NCBI RefSeq assembly: GCF_024166365.1
Contig: NC_064830.1
Coordinates: forward strand, 90,264,968-90,328,967
Source: Elephas maximus indicus
Taxonomy: Eukaryota; Chordata; Mammalia; Proboscidea; Elephantidae
Direction: 5' to 3'
DNA: 64,000 nucleotides
The position numbers and the translations under genes were made by a program. The first letter of the stretch is position 1. Every line of letters begins with the position of its first letter. This document shows, one piece after another, positions 1 through 11,361 of the stretch. The notes beneath the pieces are model-generated. The model saw only the letters and a list, made by a program, of their open reading frames with translations, ran no database searches and had not been told where the DNA came from.

Positions 1-152
1 TCCTCAAGGAGATAGATTGACACAGCGGCTGCAACAATGGGCTCAAACACAGCAATGACTGTGAGAATGGTGCAAGACTGGGCAGTGCTTTGTTCTGTTG
101 TACGTAGGGTTGCTATGTGTCGGAACCGACTTGATGCACCTGACAACAATAA
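1..152 (+). mobile_element. RTE-clade LINE 3' end, 5' truncated
   Basis: Matches the RTE 3' end seen at 20369-20525 and 47820-47957: a GATTGACACAG...GGCTGCAACAATGGGCTC stretch followed by a terminal CACCTGACAACAA. The left part lies outside the window. Confidence 0.75.
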
Positions 153-1215
153 GCCCAACTTTTGTCTGTTTTACATATTGGGGTCCCTTGTAAGGTTTCA
201 TTTGAAAACAATATTTTGTTGCCAAAAAAAAAAAAAAAAGCCAGCTTTGAAATTGCTTCCGTTTTTTTTTACCATACTAATGAGAAAGCTGAGGGTAGAG
301 GGTACGTCCAGAGTGAGTTTGCAGTGGAGGCTGGACTCTGTCTGCCTAAATTTGAACTTAATGTGCTCCCAGCTTAGGAGATATCCCACTGCAACATAAT
401 CTCCTGAGTGCGAAAGGTGTTTGTTTTCACAAGTCAGCATTAGAGGTCCACACATGTCTCCCTGTGAGTCCAGAGCAGCACAGAATTCATGTCCCCATCT
501 CCCTGGCCCAAGGTCGGGGCTCTCAGGTCTCAGGGCCAGGTGTCTGGTATAGCTCCTTTTCCCCAGAGCCTAGCACTGTGCCTGGGACACAGTGGGTACC
601 TGGTAAAAGCTTTCTGATGCTGAATTACCGTGAGGATACAAATTAGCATCACGGTAACACTGCTATTCCCCTGGCACCAACCGACAAGGAGGTTTCCAAC
701 CCACAATGCTTTGGGGGAGGGTAGTTATTACCAGCACCCAAGCCCTTAAATTAGAGTGAATACATGAGCATTTGGCAAGTCCCTCCTGAAAGCTTTCCAG
801 CCCCTGATGTCAGCCACACGGTCCAATCTGTCCTGAGCTGAAGACACCATTTCAGAAGCATTTGTTGAGCCCACCTACTGGGTTCTTAGTGCCATGCCGG
901 GCACTGTTCTGGGGAAATAAGGACTTAATGAAAGCAAAGACACTTGGAAGACATGATATTTTTCTGGCAGATGAATGCTGGTTTCATGCTGATGGAACCA
1001 GCAGAGCTTAGGTCCTATTTGGACAGAAACCCTCCTCTCCCTCATTTCTCCCAAAGAATCTGGAGCAAAGGGGAGAAATGTGGGATTTTGTGCTTTCTCA
1101 TTGTTTAGGAATTTGGCTTATGAAAGTCTGTGGATATTGCCTAATGGAAAGGCCTTTTCTGTTCAATGGAGGGCAGAGTTCTTTTGTGCCCTGGTCAGGG
1201 GGTTGCATTCCTCAC
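1..1215 (-). other. STX1B: STX1B intron 4 (partial)
   Basis: Intronic sequence running off the left edge. It holds an RTE 3' tail at about 1-152 and a 16-base A run near 223. I see no coding exon in it. Confidence 0.8.
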
Positions 1216-1290
1216 CTTTCAACTTGGACCGAACCTTATTGGCCGTCTTCTTGATGTCTGCTGTGAGGTCCTCCAGCTCCTGTTTGGTCT
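1216..1290 (-). CDS. STX1B: STX1B coding exon 4
   Basis: 75 bp, [19 protein letters not shown] through SKLK plus one base. Acceptor CCTCAG, donor GTGAGG. This is the last STX1B exon inside the window. Confidence 0.96.
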
Positions 1291-4200
1291 CTGAGGGAAG
1301 GGGAAGGGCAGGTGAGAAGCCTGGTGGGGCCCAGACTCCTCCTTCCCCTGCCCCATTAGCCCTCCAGCAGTGGGCACTCACTCTCATCTGGGTTGGGGGC
1401 GGCCAGGATGGCACTATGCTGTTTTTTCACCTGCTCCACATCCTCCGACAGCTTCTCGATGCAGCCCCGGATCTCTTCCACCTGGGGCGGAAGATTGCCT
1501 CAGCCAAGTCACCAGGCCAGGCAAGGGGACCCGGGGGATTTGGTTCAGGGAAATGGGCCAGGCACAAAAAGGGGTTGATAAAAGGCCAGGGAGGGTACAG
1601 AAGTGGTGGGGGGAGGGGGGGACAGGAAAAAGGAAGTTGCTGGCTGGGGGCTGGGACTGGGACATTGGGAGGTTCAGTTACCTGTTCAAAGAACTCATCC
1701 ATAAAGTGGTCCCGGTCAACATGGACCACCTCCTCCTCATCATCACTGTCTTTCGCCTGGGAGACAAAGAAAGATTGAATCCATGGGCAGGCCCTACTGT
1801 GATCCCCAAGGCTAACCCTCTGGCCCTCTCCCCACTGCACACACATACATGCTCCCAGCTCTAGGCTCAGAAAAGGGGTCTTGGGAGGGGTCCTATGCAG
1901 GGTGGATGGCAAGGGCACCAACCAGTCAGGAGAACACTGGATATCTTGTGGAACGGGGTCCTGGACGCCAGGGTAGCGTAGAGCCCAAAGGGCACCTTGG
2001 AAGGAATTGGCAAAAGTGCACTTTCTGAGTGGATATGGCCCTGTGGAGGCAGAGTCGCACTCAGGAGGTAGGAGGTGCATTGGGGCAGTTGTTACTGGCT
2101 AACCAGTTTGGAAGTATTTCAGTGTTTTTACAACCAGCTAAATGTCAGCCTGCGCTATACTCTTGGCTCCAGTCTCGCCGAAGGGGTCTGGATTGGAGGC
2201 CCAGGGGCCTGAACGACTCCACCACCCCCCAGCCTCGCTTTCCTCCCCTTTTCTTCCCCTCCAGCCTCCACTCAATCAACCATGTCCCCTATGCAAGGTC
2301 ACTGGCAGGCGCCAATTTGAGCAAGCACAGTCAGACCCAGTGAGGGCTGGATGAGAAACACAGGCAGTGCCCCAATCCCCCCTGGCTCCCTGCGTCTTCC
2401 TCCCCGCTCCCTCTCGCCCCCTCTCAGCTGCTCTCTAGACTCTTCTCCAAGTATTCTCTCCCTTTCATCCAGCCCCTTCCAACTTCACACCCACCTACTC
2501 TCACTTGCTTGGATTTCCCAGTTGCAACCTGCAGCTGCTCAGCACTCCACCCCCAGGGCTCAGAGACACAAAGGGGTTTACCCACCCACACAGCCAACAC
2601 CACCGCCAGACAGACCAGTGACACAGACAGAAGGGCTGACATGCAGGCACACAGAAATAGGCCCACTGGCACCCACACAGAGTACACTGACAAGCTGACA
2701 TCCACCTGCACGCAGACCCACCGGGAAGCCACACACTGACACATGTGGACATACAGATGTGCTCTCATGCCCTAGGGACATTCAGGAGGGCGCTGCCTCT
2801 CCGCGCCTCAGGTCTGTGCACTCATTCAGAGCCAGAAAAGGGCTTCCCAAGGCTGTACACCCCTGGCTGCAGACTTTTGTCTGCTTGGGACAGAGGTCTG
2901 AGGGCCAAACCTGAGCCCGTCAAGCTTAATTACATCCTGAAGCCCTAGTCAACTCCAATAGAAATTTAAGCAGAGTTCACCCTGATTTCCAGAAAGAACC
3001 TCACCAGAACTCAGGCAGAATATAACTGCCGGAACCTACACAGCATCAAGACAGCACCCAAACAGAGCCTTCTGGTGTAGGCCCACCTGGGATCTAAAGA
3101 GAGGAACACACACAGAACCTTGACAGGGTCTGAGCAGGTCGCAGACAGCACCTGATGAAACCCAGACAGGACGAGACAACTGAGATCGAACCGAGACAGA
3201 GCCAGATGGGCCCTCGATGGAATCTAGACAGCCAAGAGAACTCAGAATCAGCTGAGCCCTGGGAGAATCTGGAAGAGCTGGCACAGTCCAGCAGAGACCA
3301 CCAGCTAGACACTCCTGGGGGCACTCAGCTTCCCACCCAACCCCTGCCCAGATGAAGCCCCAGGGATTCCTCCCACAGACACTTGATGTTTATTTCCAGA
3401 CAACCCCGTATGTCTGCCTGGAAAGGGTGGTTTCTCTGTCTCTGCGCACCCACCGCTGCACCCAGAAGGAGGGGTGGCACCAGGTGGGTCTTGGAGACGC
3501 TGATATGACTTCTAGCTTCTCAAGTCTACACCTGACTCGGGACCGCTCTGGGATGCCGGGCTCATTGTTGAGGACCCATGGGCCTTCCATGATGCTCTCC
3601 ACCTTCTCTGTCCTCAAAAAGCCAGCTGGCACACGAGGTTTCCCTCCCCTAGAGCCAAAAGCCATTTCTCTGCACTTTCTCTGACTTCAAACCCTCACGC
3701 AGCTCTCAGCCCTGCTATCTACAGGTCACAAGGCCTGTTTTCAGTCTCTTTCTCTTTCCCTTTCCAATCTTGACTTCAGGAAGGAAGTTCTTCCAATCTC
3801 TCCTGTTGTTCCCAGAGCCAGTTCCCTTAGATTCTGGCCTGGGATGTCCTGGGATATCTGTTTACCTGACTCTGAGAGAGGAAGAAAAGGAGCAGACTCA
3901 CGTTTGATTTATTTGGTATGATAATTACAAAGAAAACTAATAATTCTTTATGGTTTACCAAGCACTTTCACATCCCTAATTCCTTTTGATCCTCACCCCC
4001 AAAGCCCTTTGAGAAAGGCTGAGCATATCCCATTGTCCCCATTTCACAGGTGAGGGAACAGAAAGTCAGAGGGGAGAGAGGAAAGTGACTTACCCAAGGG
4101 TGCACAGGCTGAGCAGGGCTGGGGAGCCATGGCTTCCAGGACATGCCTCCCCTACAGCCCCTTGGAAGCCTTGAGACCAGGCCACCCTCCTCCCAGTGAC

Positions 4201-7200
4201 TCTACCACCAGCTCTCAGGTCAGCCTCTGCTAAGGCCCAATCTGGGTGGGTCTCTGTGCCCTGAAAACCTAGCAAATATTATCACTTTTTGCATAAGTTT
4301 TACATTCTTGTTATCTCATTTAATCTTCATTAAAACTCTGTAAGGACTGTTGACCGCCATGTTTATAATTATGCAGACATTTACATATCATTTTACAATA
4401 TGTTGGGCACTGCTCTATGTGTTCTGCATATATTCATCCATCCATTCTTACAATGGGACCCTGAGGTAGGTATCATTATAACCTCCTTGTACAGATGGGG
4501 AAACTGAGGCATAAAGAGGCTAGGTAACTTGTCCCAGGTCAGCAGCTAGAAAGACCGCGTGACTTTGCCTCTCTGAGCCTCAGTCTCCACATTTGCAGAA
4601 TGGCAGTGATACTGTCTACCCCAAATGGCAAATGGTGGTCTGGAGGAGGCAACAAGGCCTGGCAGAAAGAATGCCTAATGCTGCCAGAGACACTAATTGC
4701 TCAGTGAGGACTAGATATTACCCCCTTCCCCTCCTATCCTCATGTTCCAGATGAGGAAACTAGCTCAAAGAGGTTGCCTGGCCCACCTAGGGCTTCACAG
4801 CAAAGAAGGCCAGAGATGGAACTGAGCCCAGTGCTGACTGCTGCTAAATCTAAATCTCGGGCTCTTCCCCTCCATCCTGCTGACAGATGCTGTCCCTCTA
4901 TTCCCACCTGGCCCCAAAGAGCCTGCTCTGCTGTGCCCTTGGTGCTGCTGAACTCCCATGACTGGGATGGAAAATCAGGAAGAAGGGCCCATGTCTGTCT
5001 GTTGTGGGGCTGCGGGAAGAACCCAGACAGGAAGCCAGCAGTTCCAGCCTGTGCGTGACCCTAGACAAATCCCAGCTCCTCTCTGAGCGCCAGTCCCATC
5101 TCCTGGGAAATGGGCAGGCTGGGGTGTGTGCTCTTCAAGGGCCTTCCCTGCTCTGTGGTATACATGTGTAATAATAAGTACAACCTCCATTTCTGGAGGA
5201 AGTTAGGCCCAGCCTAAAAGAAGGCAGACTGTGGGCAAATGAGACTACCTAGGAAAAGGTGGCAAATGTGCCCTGATCCAGTTTCTGTTGTTACGGATGG
5301 ACAATTCCAGCATCGGTTTCCTCACATGCAAAATGAGGAAGATAATCATTTACGTACATCTAACACGTATGTACTGATTACCAGGGGTCAGGCCCTATTA
5401 CCATGCTTTGCATTTTCTCCTTAATCTTTACAACCACGCCATGAGGTAGGTACTCTTCTTATTCCCATTTGACAGGGAAGGAAACTGAGACACAGAGAGA
5501 TTAAGTAACTTATCCAAGATCACGCAGTTGATGGGGTGGTACTGCCTAGATTCAAACCCAAGCTGTCTGCTCTTCACTCTTCACCAATTTTTGAAGGCTG
5601 AAGATTAAATGAGCCTGTACAGAGTTCCTGGGTACCTTCTGGAACTTCCTTGGAAATAACCAAAACAGAATCCACTGCCGTCAAGTCCATTCTGACTCCT
5701 AGTGGCCCTGCAGGACAAAGTAGAACTGCCCCACAGGGTTTCCAAGGCTGTAAATCTTTACAGACGCAGACTGCCACATCATTCTCCCACAGAGCACCTG
5801 GTAGGTTCAAACCACTGACCTTTTGGTTAGCAGCTGAGCATTTTAACCACTGTACCACTAGGGCTCCATCCTTGGTGGAGAAAAAAAACCCACTGACGTT
5901 GAGTTGATTCCGACTCACAGCAACCTAATAAGAGAGAGTACAACTGCCCCATAGGGTTTCCAAGGAGCAACTGGTGGATCTGAACTGGCGACCTTCTGGT
6001 TAGCAGCCAAGCTCTTACCTGCTATGCCACCAGGGCTCCTCCTTAGAAATAGGGGGCATCAAATCCAAACCTCTAGCTTCAGTCTGGCTTCCTCTGGGCC
6101 TCTTAAAGTACAGGCCTTCCATATCAGAGACACCAACAGCCCTTGTGTATGTGTGCCGGTGGGGAGACAACACAGACAAATACAGAGATGGAAGGAGGAG
6201 AGGAGAGAGGGACAAGGGAGCCACAAGTCAGTGACCAAAGAGACAGATGGCAAGATGTTGACACAAACACACAAGATGGTGACCAAAACAGAGGTGGAAA
6301 GAGACTGGAATTGGGTGATAGAAAAATCCTAGAGTGTGTGCATGTGTTTGTAAACATAACACACACGCACTCACACATGCTCCTTAGGAGCCTTAAGTGT
6401 CCTTTGATCTGGAGGCAGCAGCCTCACACGGAACCCCCACCCCCCAAGCTTCTGTCCATCTGTCTCCTGGCCTGGGCTCCTCCTCCTTCCCTTCCATAAC
6501 CCAGCCTCCACTCCTACCTCTCTCCTCCATCTTCCCTGCCTTACCCTCCCCCACCTTGCATTTCTGTCCTCCCTCTGCCCCACTGAGTCATTCATTCATC
6601 TAACAAATATGTACGATTTGTGCCAAGTTGTCATCTCAGTGCTGGGAATACTGTGGTGAACAAGACCAGCAAGAAGACCCTGCCTCCAAGGAACTGATGT
6701 TCCAGTGGGGGAAGACAGACAAGGAAAAACAAGATCATTTCAGATTGTGCTAAATAGTAGGAGGAAGAGAAATAGGGGGATGTGACAGAGAGAAACGGGT
6801 ATCAGGGGAGGCTACTTTATAGAGGATGGTCAGGGAGGGCCTTTCTGGCAAAGTGACATTTGAGCTGAGTCCCGAAGGAACCAACTGTGCCATAATCTAA
6901 GGGAAACAACATCCGAGGCAGAGGGACAGCAGCCCAGGCAGAGGGAACACTGTTCTAGCCAGAGGGAACGGCATTCCAGGCAGAGGGTACGGCATTCGTG
7001 GCAGAAGGAACAGTATTCCAGATAGAAGGAACCATATTCTGGGCAGAGAGAACAGTAAGTGCGAAGGCCCTGAAGCAGGGATGAACTTGGCGTGTTTGAA
7101 TGACAGAAAGAAGTCCAGGGCCACCGGAGGATATAAGCCATCACCCAGGGTTCCCTTGGTCCCTGCCCACCTTTCTGACACGATGGGCCACTCTTTGCTG

Positions 7201-10200
7201 ATGCTCCTTCAGGTCTGCATTTATCAAGTGCTTACTGTACCTGCCCCTACCTGAGTGCTACAGATAGGTGCTCAGGGTATGTGGCCTGTCCTATGCCAAC
7301 CCCATTCCCACGCAGCCTCAAGTTCAAGCCCCCCTCACTTCAGCTTCCTCTCACCTCTCTTTCCAGTCTCCCAATTCTGCCACTTCTCCTGCCTTCCACT
7401 CCACAGCCACCTCCCATAACGTGTCTCATTGTTTTCTCTGCCCAACTTCCCTCTCTATCTCATTTGCTCCCTATCTTTTCCTCTGGAGCCCCAACCTAGC
7501 CTCACTCCTTGGGCCCTGAGACCCCTACTCAGCTCACTAACACCCCAATAGAGCCTCCACATCCACCCCAGCAGCTCCCAGTTCCCAACGATATGTGCTT
7601 GGTGAACTGGAGACAAAAACCCCGGTTTAACCCCAGCTGTGCTATTAACAGCTATGTGACCTTAGGCAAGTCAGCTTACGTCTCTGGCCCTCAAATTACT
7701 CTAAAATAAATTGGGAGGCATATCCTGCCCACCTTAGGGGACTGATAATGAGGGTCCAGAGAAATCAGCAAGTCATTTGTGGAATAACAATCACTCATAC
7801 AGCATTGCTGTGCACCAGACCCTCTTTCAGGCACTTTGCACCCTGCAAAGCAGGTATTAATCATTACTAGCAACTCACAGATGAGGAAACTGAGGACCAG
7901 AGAGGTGAAGCAACTTGCCTAAGATCACACAGGAAGTAGCAAGGCTGGAATTTGAATCCAGTCTGTGCTTTCAATGGCTATGTGATAATCGGACCTGAGA
8001 AACCAGTGGGAACTCTAAGGTACCGATGGAAAGACAATCAGGCCCCCTGGGTGACACCCCCTCCCACCACCAGCCCCCTTGGTCCTGCCAGCATCTTCCA
8101 AGGCCCTCTTCCTAAGCCCCCCACGCCCTGCCTAGGCTCTCCCACCTACCAGCCTCCTGCTCTCAACACTGGTGGGGGGACACTCCCACTCCTTGCATCT
8201 GGCAGCTTCCTCCCGCCTCCTCCCAAATCTCCAGTTTCCCTGAGCTGTGACTAACACCAAACCTACCAGCATTCACCCAGCCCCCAGCACCCCCAGCTGA
8301 CAGGACTTCTCACCTCTGGCCAGGGGCACCCTGAACTACTCAGATAAGGACTCCCTGTCCCCTGCCTCCCCCCTCACCCCTGTCTTATCCCTTTTTTCCT
8401 CCTTCTTCCTCTAATTATACCACAATTCTGCCACCACCTCACCCAAACTGACTTTCCATTTCTCTGGTTTTTTTTTTGAGTCACGGAATCATCTTGGCAG
8501 CAGGGGATCTGGGTTCAAATCTAGATTCCTCTCTTGAACAACCTTGGGCAAGTTATTTTACAACTCCAGGCCTCAGTTTTTCCAACTATAGAATGAGGTA
8601 GTCCTACTACCTCAACAGGAGGTTGGTAAGGATCTAACCTGCTTTGAAAACTGCACTTCAAGAGAAGGGGAATGATGAGCACCGATACTGGAGCCAGCCT
8701 GCTTGGGTTCAAATCCTGCCTTTTACTAGCTGTGTGACCTTGGTCAAGTTACTTACCCTTTCTGGGTCTCAGTTTTCTCTTCTATAAAATGGGATACCCA
8801 CCTAAAAATGGTCAAAATGGCCAATTTAATATTCTATATATATTTTATCACAATAATTTTGTTGCTGTTGCATTTGTTTCTGTTGTTGATTTGTGACTGA
8901 GGACGCCCCACTTGTGACAGAGTAGAACTGCTCCATGGGGTTTTCTTGGTTGCAATCTTCACAGAAGCAGATAGCAGGCCTGTTTCTTCCGCAGTGCCAC
9001 TGGGTGTGTTCGAACCGCCAACCTTTTGGTTACCAGCAGAGTGCAAACCACTTGCATCACCCAGGGGCCTTAATAATTTTTTTTATTAAAAATAAAAAAG
9101 AGGACATGCCAGTACCAACCTCATAGGGTTGCTGTGAGGATCAAAATGGGCTAATATGAATAAAACACTTAGAACAGTGTCTGGTGCAGAAGTGTTGGCT
9201 ATTATTATTATTGTTGTTATTCTCCTGATGCTGAGAGTATATTTCGTAAAAGTTTAATAAAAAATGAACCTTCAAAATTCCCTCCCTCAGTCACCAGCTC
9301 CTCTCTTCTTCCTGCTTGCCTCTCCCCAGAGACAGCAATCCCTTGCCTCCAAGCCCCTTCCCCTTGTCTCTCTGTAACCTGTTCCCCACCCCCAAATCCA
9401 GGGCTCCATTCAAAGGCAGACCCCTTCACCCCCAGGGTCGAGACCTCTGTTTCAAAGGTCAGAAAAGCAGAGACACATGTCAACCTGGCAGATGGGAAAC
9501 TCAGATTCCAGTGTGACCCCACCCCCAGCCACTTGCTTGGCAACCTTAGGCAAGTCCCTTCCCACCCATCTCCAAACCTCAGTCTCCTCATCTGTCAAAT
9601 GGGGGAATAGCCCCTAGAGCAACAGCCAACAGACTTTCAGTAAAGACCCAGTGCACCAGGATACACTGACCAAGGCTAGTATGTTTATTAATATAACACC
9701 ACAGGCCCGCGCACATGCCAGACTGTCAGCTCTGCCTCCCCAAGCCCTAGGTTATCTCTCCAAATCCCCCAGCATCCTCCCTGCCCCAGAAACCAGTCTT
9801 ATCAAGCCCCCACTCCCAGTCCCTTCAAACAGCAGCCTCCACTGCAGACACCAGTGCCACACTCCTCCCCTGTCACCAAACACAACTAACTGCCTGGCCA
9901 GACTCTTGGAGGCAGGCCTCTTCAGGCCTGCACCCCGGGGCCCACATCAGCCTCTCCCCGACCCCGACGGTTCAAGATGCCCCAGTTCCCCCCAGCAGAG
10001 CACAGCCCATGTCACACAACCCACTTCCATGGTCCTGCATGTGCCACCTCCTCCCTTCCTCCTCTGCACCCCCATCTGCCACCTCTAGGGTCACCCCATC
10101 TCAGGGCCTGGCTGTCCAGCTAAGGCCATCTCTTCCCTCCCTATCTCTGAGAGGTGTCTTCCTCCCCACACAGAGCACACACACTCGCATGCGGGTGCAC

Positions 10201-10712
10201 ACACACACACACTTCATTCACTGCCAGTTGTCGGCATCTCGGTCCCAGCCCCCGTCCTTCCTCACAGCATCCCCCAAATCTGGGTCCTGCTAGACTCTCC
10301 GCCGGGCCCACTAACCGTCCCCATCCTTCTAATCTGGCAAATCTGCCCAGGGGGTGACAGCACCTTCAATTTTCTCCTGACATTCACTCTCCCCCAACCC
10401 CCAGGTTAGACCCCAGGGCCCTCCGGGGAATGTGGGGTGTCTGAGGCCCCCGAGACTTCTCCTGCCCCCTTGTGTCTTAATGGCCTCCAACCCCTTCCAG
10501 CCACTGTTCCCAAAATGCAGGTTCACTGGAGACATCAGGTGCCTCGGGATACTGGGAGCCTCGGCCACCAAGCTCCAGTCTCATAATGCGCCCACACGTC
10601 CCAGAGCCTCCCCCACTCAACCCCCAAGCGCTCCCCAAATATTGGGGTCCCGCCCCCCATTTTTCCCCACCCCCAAGCTCACACTCCGCAGCTCCTGAGT
10701 CCGATCCTTCAT
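1216..10712 (-). CDS. STX1B: Syntaxin-1B, 5' coding exons 1-4 (gene continues past left edge)
   Basis: Neuronal Qa-SNARE of the presynaptic plasma membrane; with SNAP25 and VAMP2 it forms the complex that drives synaptic vesicle fusion, and its N-peptide and Habc domain bind Munc18-1. Four exons are visible on the minus strand: 10683-10712, 1682-1756, 1382-1481 and 1216-1290, all with GT/AG borders. Together they encode about the first 93 residues: the N-peptide [10 protein letters not shown], an acidic stretch ([14 protein letters not shown]), then the first Habc helix and part of the second (residues about 27-93). Residues [23 protein letters not shown] and [10 protein letters not shown] match remembered mammalian STX1B and not STX1A. 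The ATG at 10712 is taken because it begins the conserved N-peptide and lies in a CpG island. The remaining Habc, SNARE motif and membrane anchor lie outside the window. Exons 2-4 sit within 541 bp while intron 1 is about 8.9 kb. No break is seen. Confidence 0.97.
1382..1481 (-). CDS. STX1B: STX1B coding exon 3
   Basis: 100 bp, [17 protein letters not shown] through NPDE plus one base. Acceptor CCCCAG, donor GTGAGT. Covers most of Habc helix A. Same length as STX4 exon 3. Confidence 0.96.
1682..1756 (-). CDS. STX1B: STX1B coding exon 2
   Basis: 75 bp, 25 codons, [11 protein letters not shown] through DEFFEQ. Acceptor CTCCCAG, donor GTAACT. Phase 0 on both sides. Confidence 0.96.
2560..3310. 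repeat. Degenerate ACAG/AGACAG-rich low-complexity tract
   Basis: ACACAG and CAGACA words recur at about 2560-2760. From about 2935 the words AGACAG and GAACC recur many times in otherwise non-repeating sequence. It looks like an old, decayed tandem array; no clean period is readable by eye. Confidence 0.4.
4405..4560 (-). repeat. MIR SINE, antisense
   Basis: Contains GATGGGGAAACTGAGGC followed by GCTAGGTAACTTGTCCCAGG, the complement of the MIR core. Confidence 0.65.
5360..5580 (-). repeat. MIR SINE, antisense
   Basis: Reads GGAAACTGAGACACAGAG then GATTAAGTAACTTATCC and ends in a TTCAAACCCAAGCTGT box, the complement of a MIR tRNA-like head. Confidence 0.65.
5657..5867 (-). mobile_element. 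AfroSINE (full length, antisense)
   Basis: Tail-to-head on the plus strand: CACTGCCGTCAAGTCC at the left, CTTTTGGTTAGCAGC and CTAGGGCTCC at the right. It may be bounded by a short direct repeat TCCTTGG (5647-5653 and 5869-5875). Confidence 0.88.
5881..6039 (-). mobile_element. AfroSINE (antisense), adjacent to the previous copy
   Basis: CCCACTGACGTTGAG to CCACCAGGGCTCC. It lies 13 bp from the preceding AfroSINE in the same orientation and lacks the internal segment present in that copy, so the two are not a simple duplication. Confidence 0.85.
6585..7095 (+). repeat. Ancient mammalian interspersed repeat, family not assigned
   Basis: Opens CATTCATTCATCTAACAAATATG, passes through TGGTGAACAAGACCAGCAAG, then GACATTTGAGCTGAG, and ends AAGTGCGAAGGCCCTGAAG. 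Shorter relatives occur at 14210, 19885, 22300, 25735 and 38630 in this window. The 21-bp minisatellite at 6899-7052 is embedded in it. Confidence 0.5.
6899..7052. repeat. 21-bp minisatellite, about seven units
   Basis: Successive units such as AGAGGGAACGGCATTCCAGGC follow one another every 20-21 bp with substitutions. The unit resembles a GGCAGAGGGAACAGC word native to the host repeat, so it is probably a local expansion. Because 21 is a multiple of 3 it leaves long open frames, which I do not take as genes. Confidence 0.8.
7620..7965. repeat. Two MIR pieces in opposite orientation
   Basis: A sense fragment at about 7620-7700 (AGCTATGTGACCTTAGGCAAG) is followed by an antisense copy at about 7790-7965 (GATGAGGAAACTGAGGACC then CTTGCCTAAGATCACAC). 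Confidence 0.65.
8485..8625 (+). repeat. MIR SINE
   Basis: GGATCTGGGTTCAAATC, CAACCTTGGGCAAG and CAGGCCTCAGTTTTTCC occur in MIR order. Confidence 0.65.
8670..9215 (+). repeat. MIR split by an L1 3' end that itself carries an AfroSINE
   Basis: MIR sense sequence runs at about 8670-8800 and resumes at about 9105-9215 (CAACCTCATAGGGTTGCTG). Between them lie an L1-like 3' end (TAAAAATGGTCAAAATGG to TATTTTATCACAATAATTTT, 8801-8860) with its A-rich tail at 9071-9104, and an AfroSINE. Confidence 0.6.
8861..9070 (-). mobile_element. AfroSINE (antisense)
   Basis: GACAGAGTAGAACTGCTCC, CAACCTTTTGGTTACC and a CACCCAGGGGCC terminus. AATAATTTT flanks it on both sides (8852-8860 and 9072-9080), consistent with a target duplication. 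Confidence 0.82.
9500..9605 (+). repeat. MIR fragment
   Basis: CAACCTTAGGCAAGTCCC followed by CTCAGTCTCCTCATCTGTC. Confidence 0.6.
10683..10712 (-). CDS. STX1B: STX1B coding exon 1
   Basis: Ten codons, [10 protein letters not shown], followed on the minus strand by the donor GTGAGC. Phase 0. This is the Munc18-binding N-peptide. Confidence 0.95.
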
Positions 10713-11120
10713 CCTGCGACGGCTCCTCCTCCTCCTCCTCGTCCTCCTGCCTCTGCTGTTGCTCCCTGCCTCCTGCCCAGGTGCTGAGGGCCGGGGTCTA
10801 GGGGCGCCGGGGGGCACCGGAGCTGCTGGAGGGGGCCCGCTGCCGGGGGCGGGACCAGGGGCGGCTGGCCGAGGGCCGGGCAGGGGCAGGGGCCTGGGCC
10901 GGGCTCGGCTCTGCCGGGGCTGCGGTGGCGATGCGGCTGCGGCACAGGGTTGGATGGAGGGATGCGGGAGCCGAGGCGTGGGGGAGGGGGGCGGAGGGAG
11001 GTAAGGAGGAAGGGAGGGAGGGGGGAGCCGGGAGGGGGCGGGGAGCAGGGGGCATGCGCAGCGCCGGGGGCTGGGGGCGCCTGGGGGTTGTAGTCCGCGG
11101 GAGGGGGAAGCACGAGGAGA
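10690..11120 (-). promoter_or_regulatory. STX1B: STX1B CpG-island promoter and 5' UTR
   Basis: GC-rich, CpG-dense block covering coding exon 1 and the sequence upstream of it. A short TCC/GAG microsatellite (about 10721-10746) sits just upstream of the ATG. GGCGG and GGGCGGG boxes are present and no TATA box is evident. The exact transcription start cannot be read from sequence alone. Confidence 0.75.
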
Positions 11121-11361
11121 GGGTCTGGAGAAGCCTGGAAGGGGGTTACAGAGGGCTGGGGAAGGGCAGAGCCAGAAAAGCTGGGAGAGATGCGAAGAGA
11201 GACGATGCGGAGGGAGGTACTGAGATGCTGGAAGAGTGAGAGTGAAGGGTAAGGGAAGAAATTAAGGGAATAACCTTGGGGAGAGGCGCTGTGAACCCGT
11301 TTGCATCAAGAGAGATATTATGTTTTGTGTCCGTATGTATGTGAGCCAGCGCACGACCACC

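Larger units (their letters stand above)
1757..10682 (-). other. STX1B: STX1B intron 1
   Basis: Long 5' intron between coding exons 1 and 2. It carries several MIR pieces (listed separately), three AfroSINEs, a 21-bp minisatellite at 6899-7052 and a degenerate ACAG-rich stretch at about 2560-3310. Between 9650 and 10680 I see only pyrimidine-rich, C-rich unique sequence. No additional exon was recognised. Confidence 0.8.

Noticed and set aside
6830-7181. Cys/Leu-rich repeat protein on the minus strand
   Set aside because: It is the translation of the 21-bp minisatellite, whose length keeps a frame open by arithmetic.
1216-10712. STX1A in place of STX1B
   Set aside because: Residues such as [18 protein letters not shown] and ELEDLTAD agree with STX1B as remembered and differ from STX1A.
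10709-11239. Open frames in both strands of the STX1B CpG island
   Set aside because: Pro-rich or Gly/Arg-rich translations of GC-rich DNA; stop codons are rare there by composition alone.
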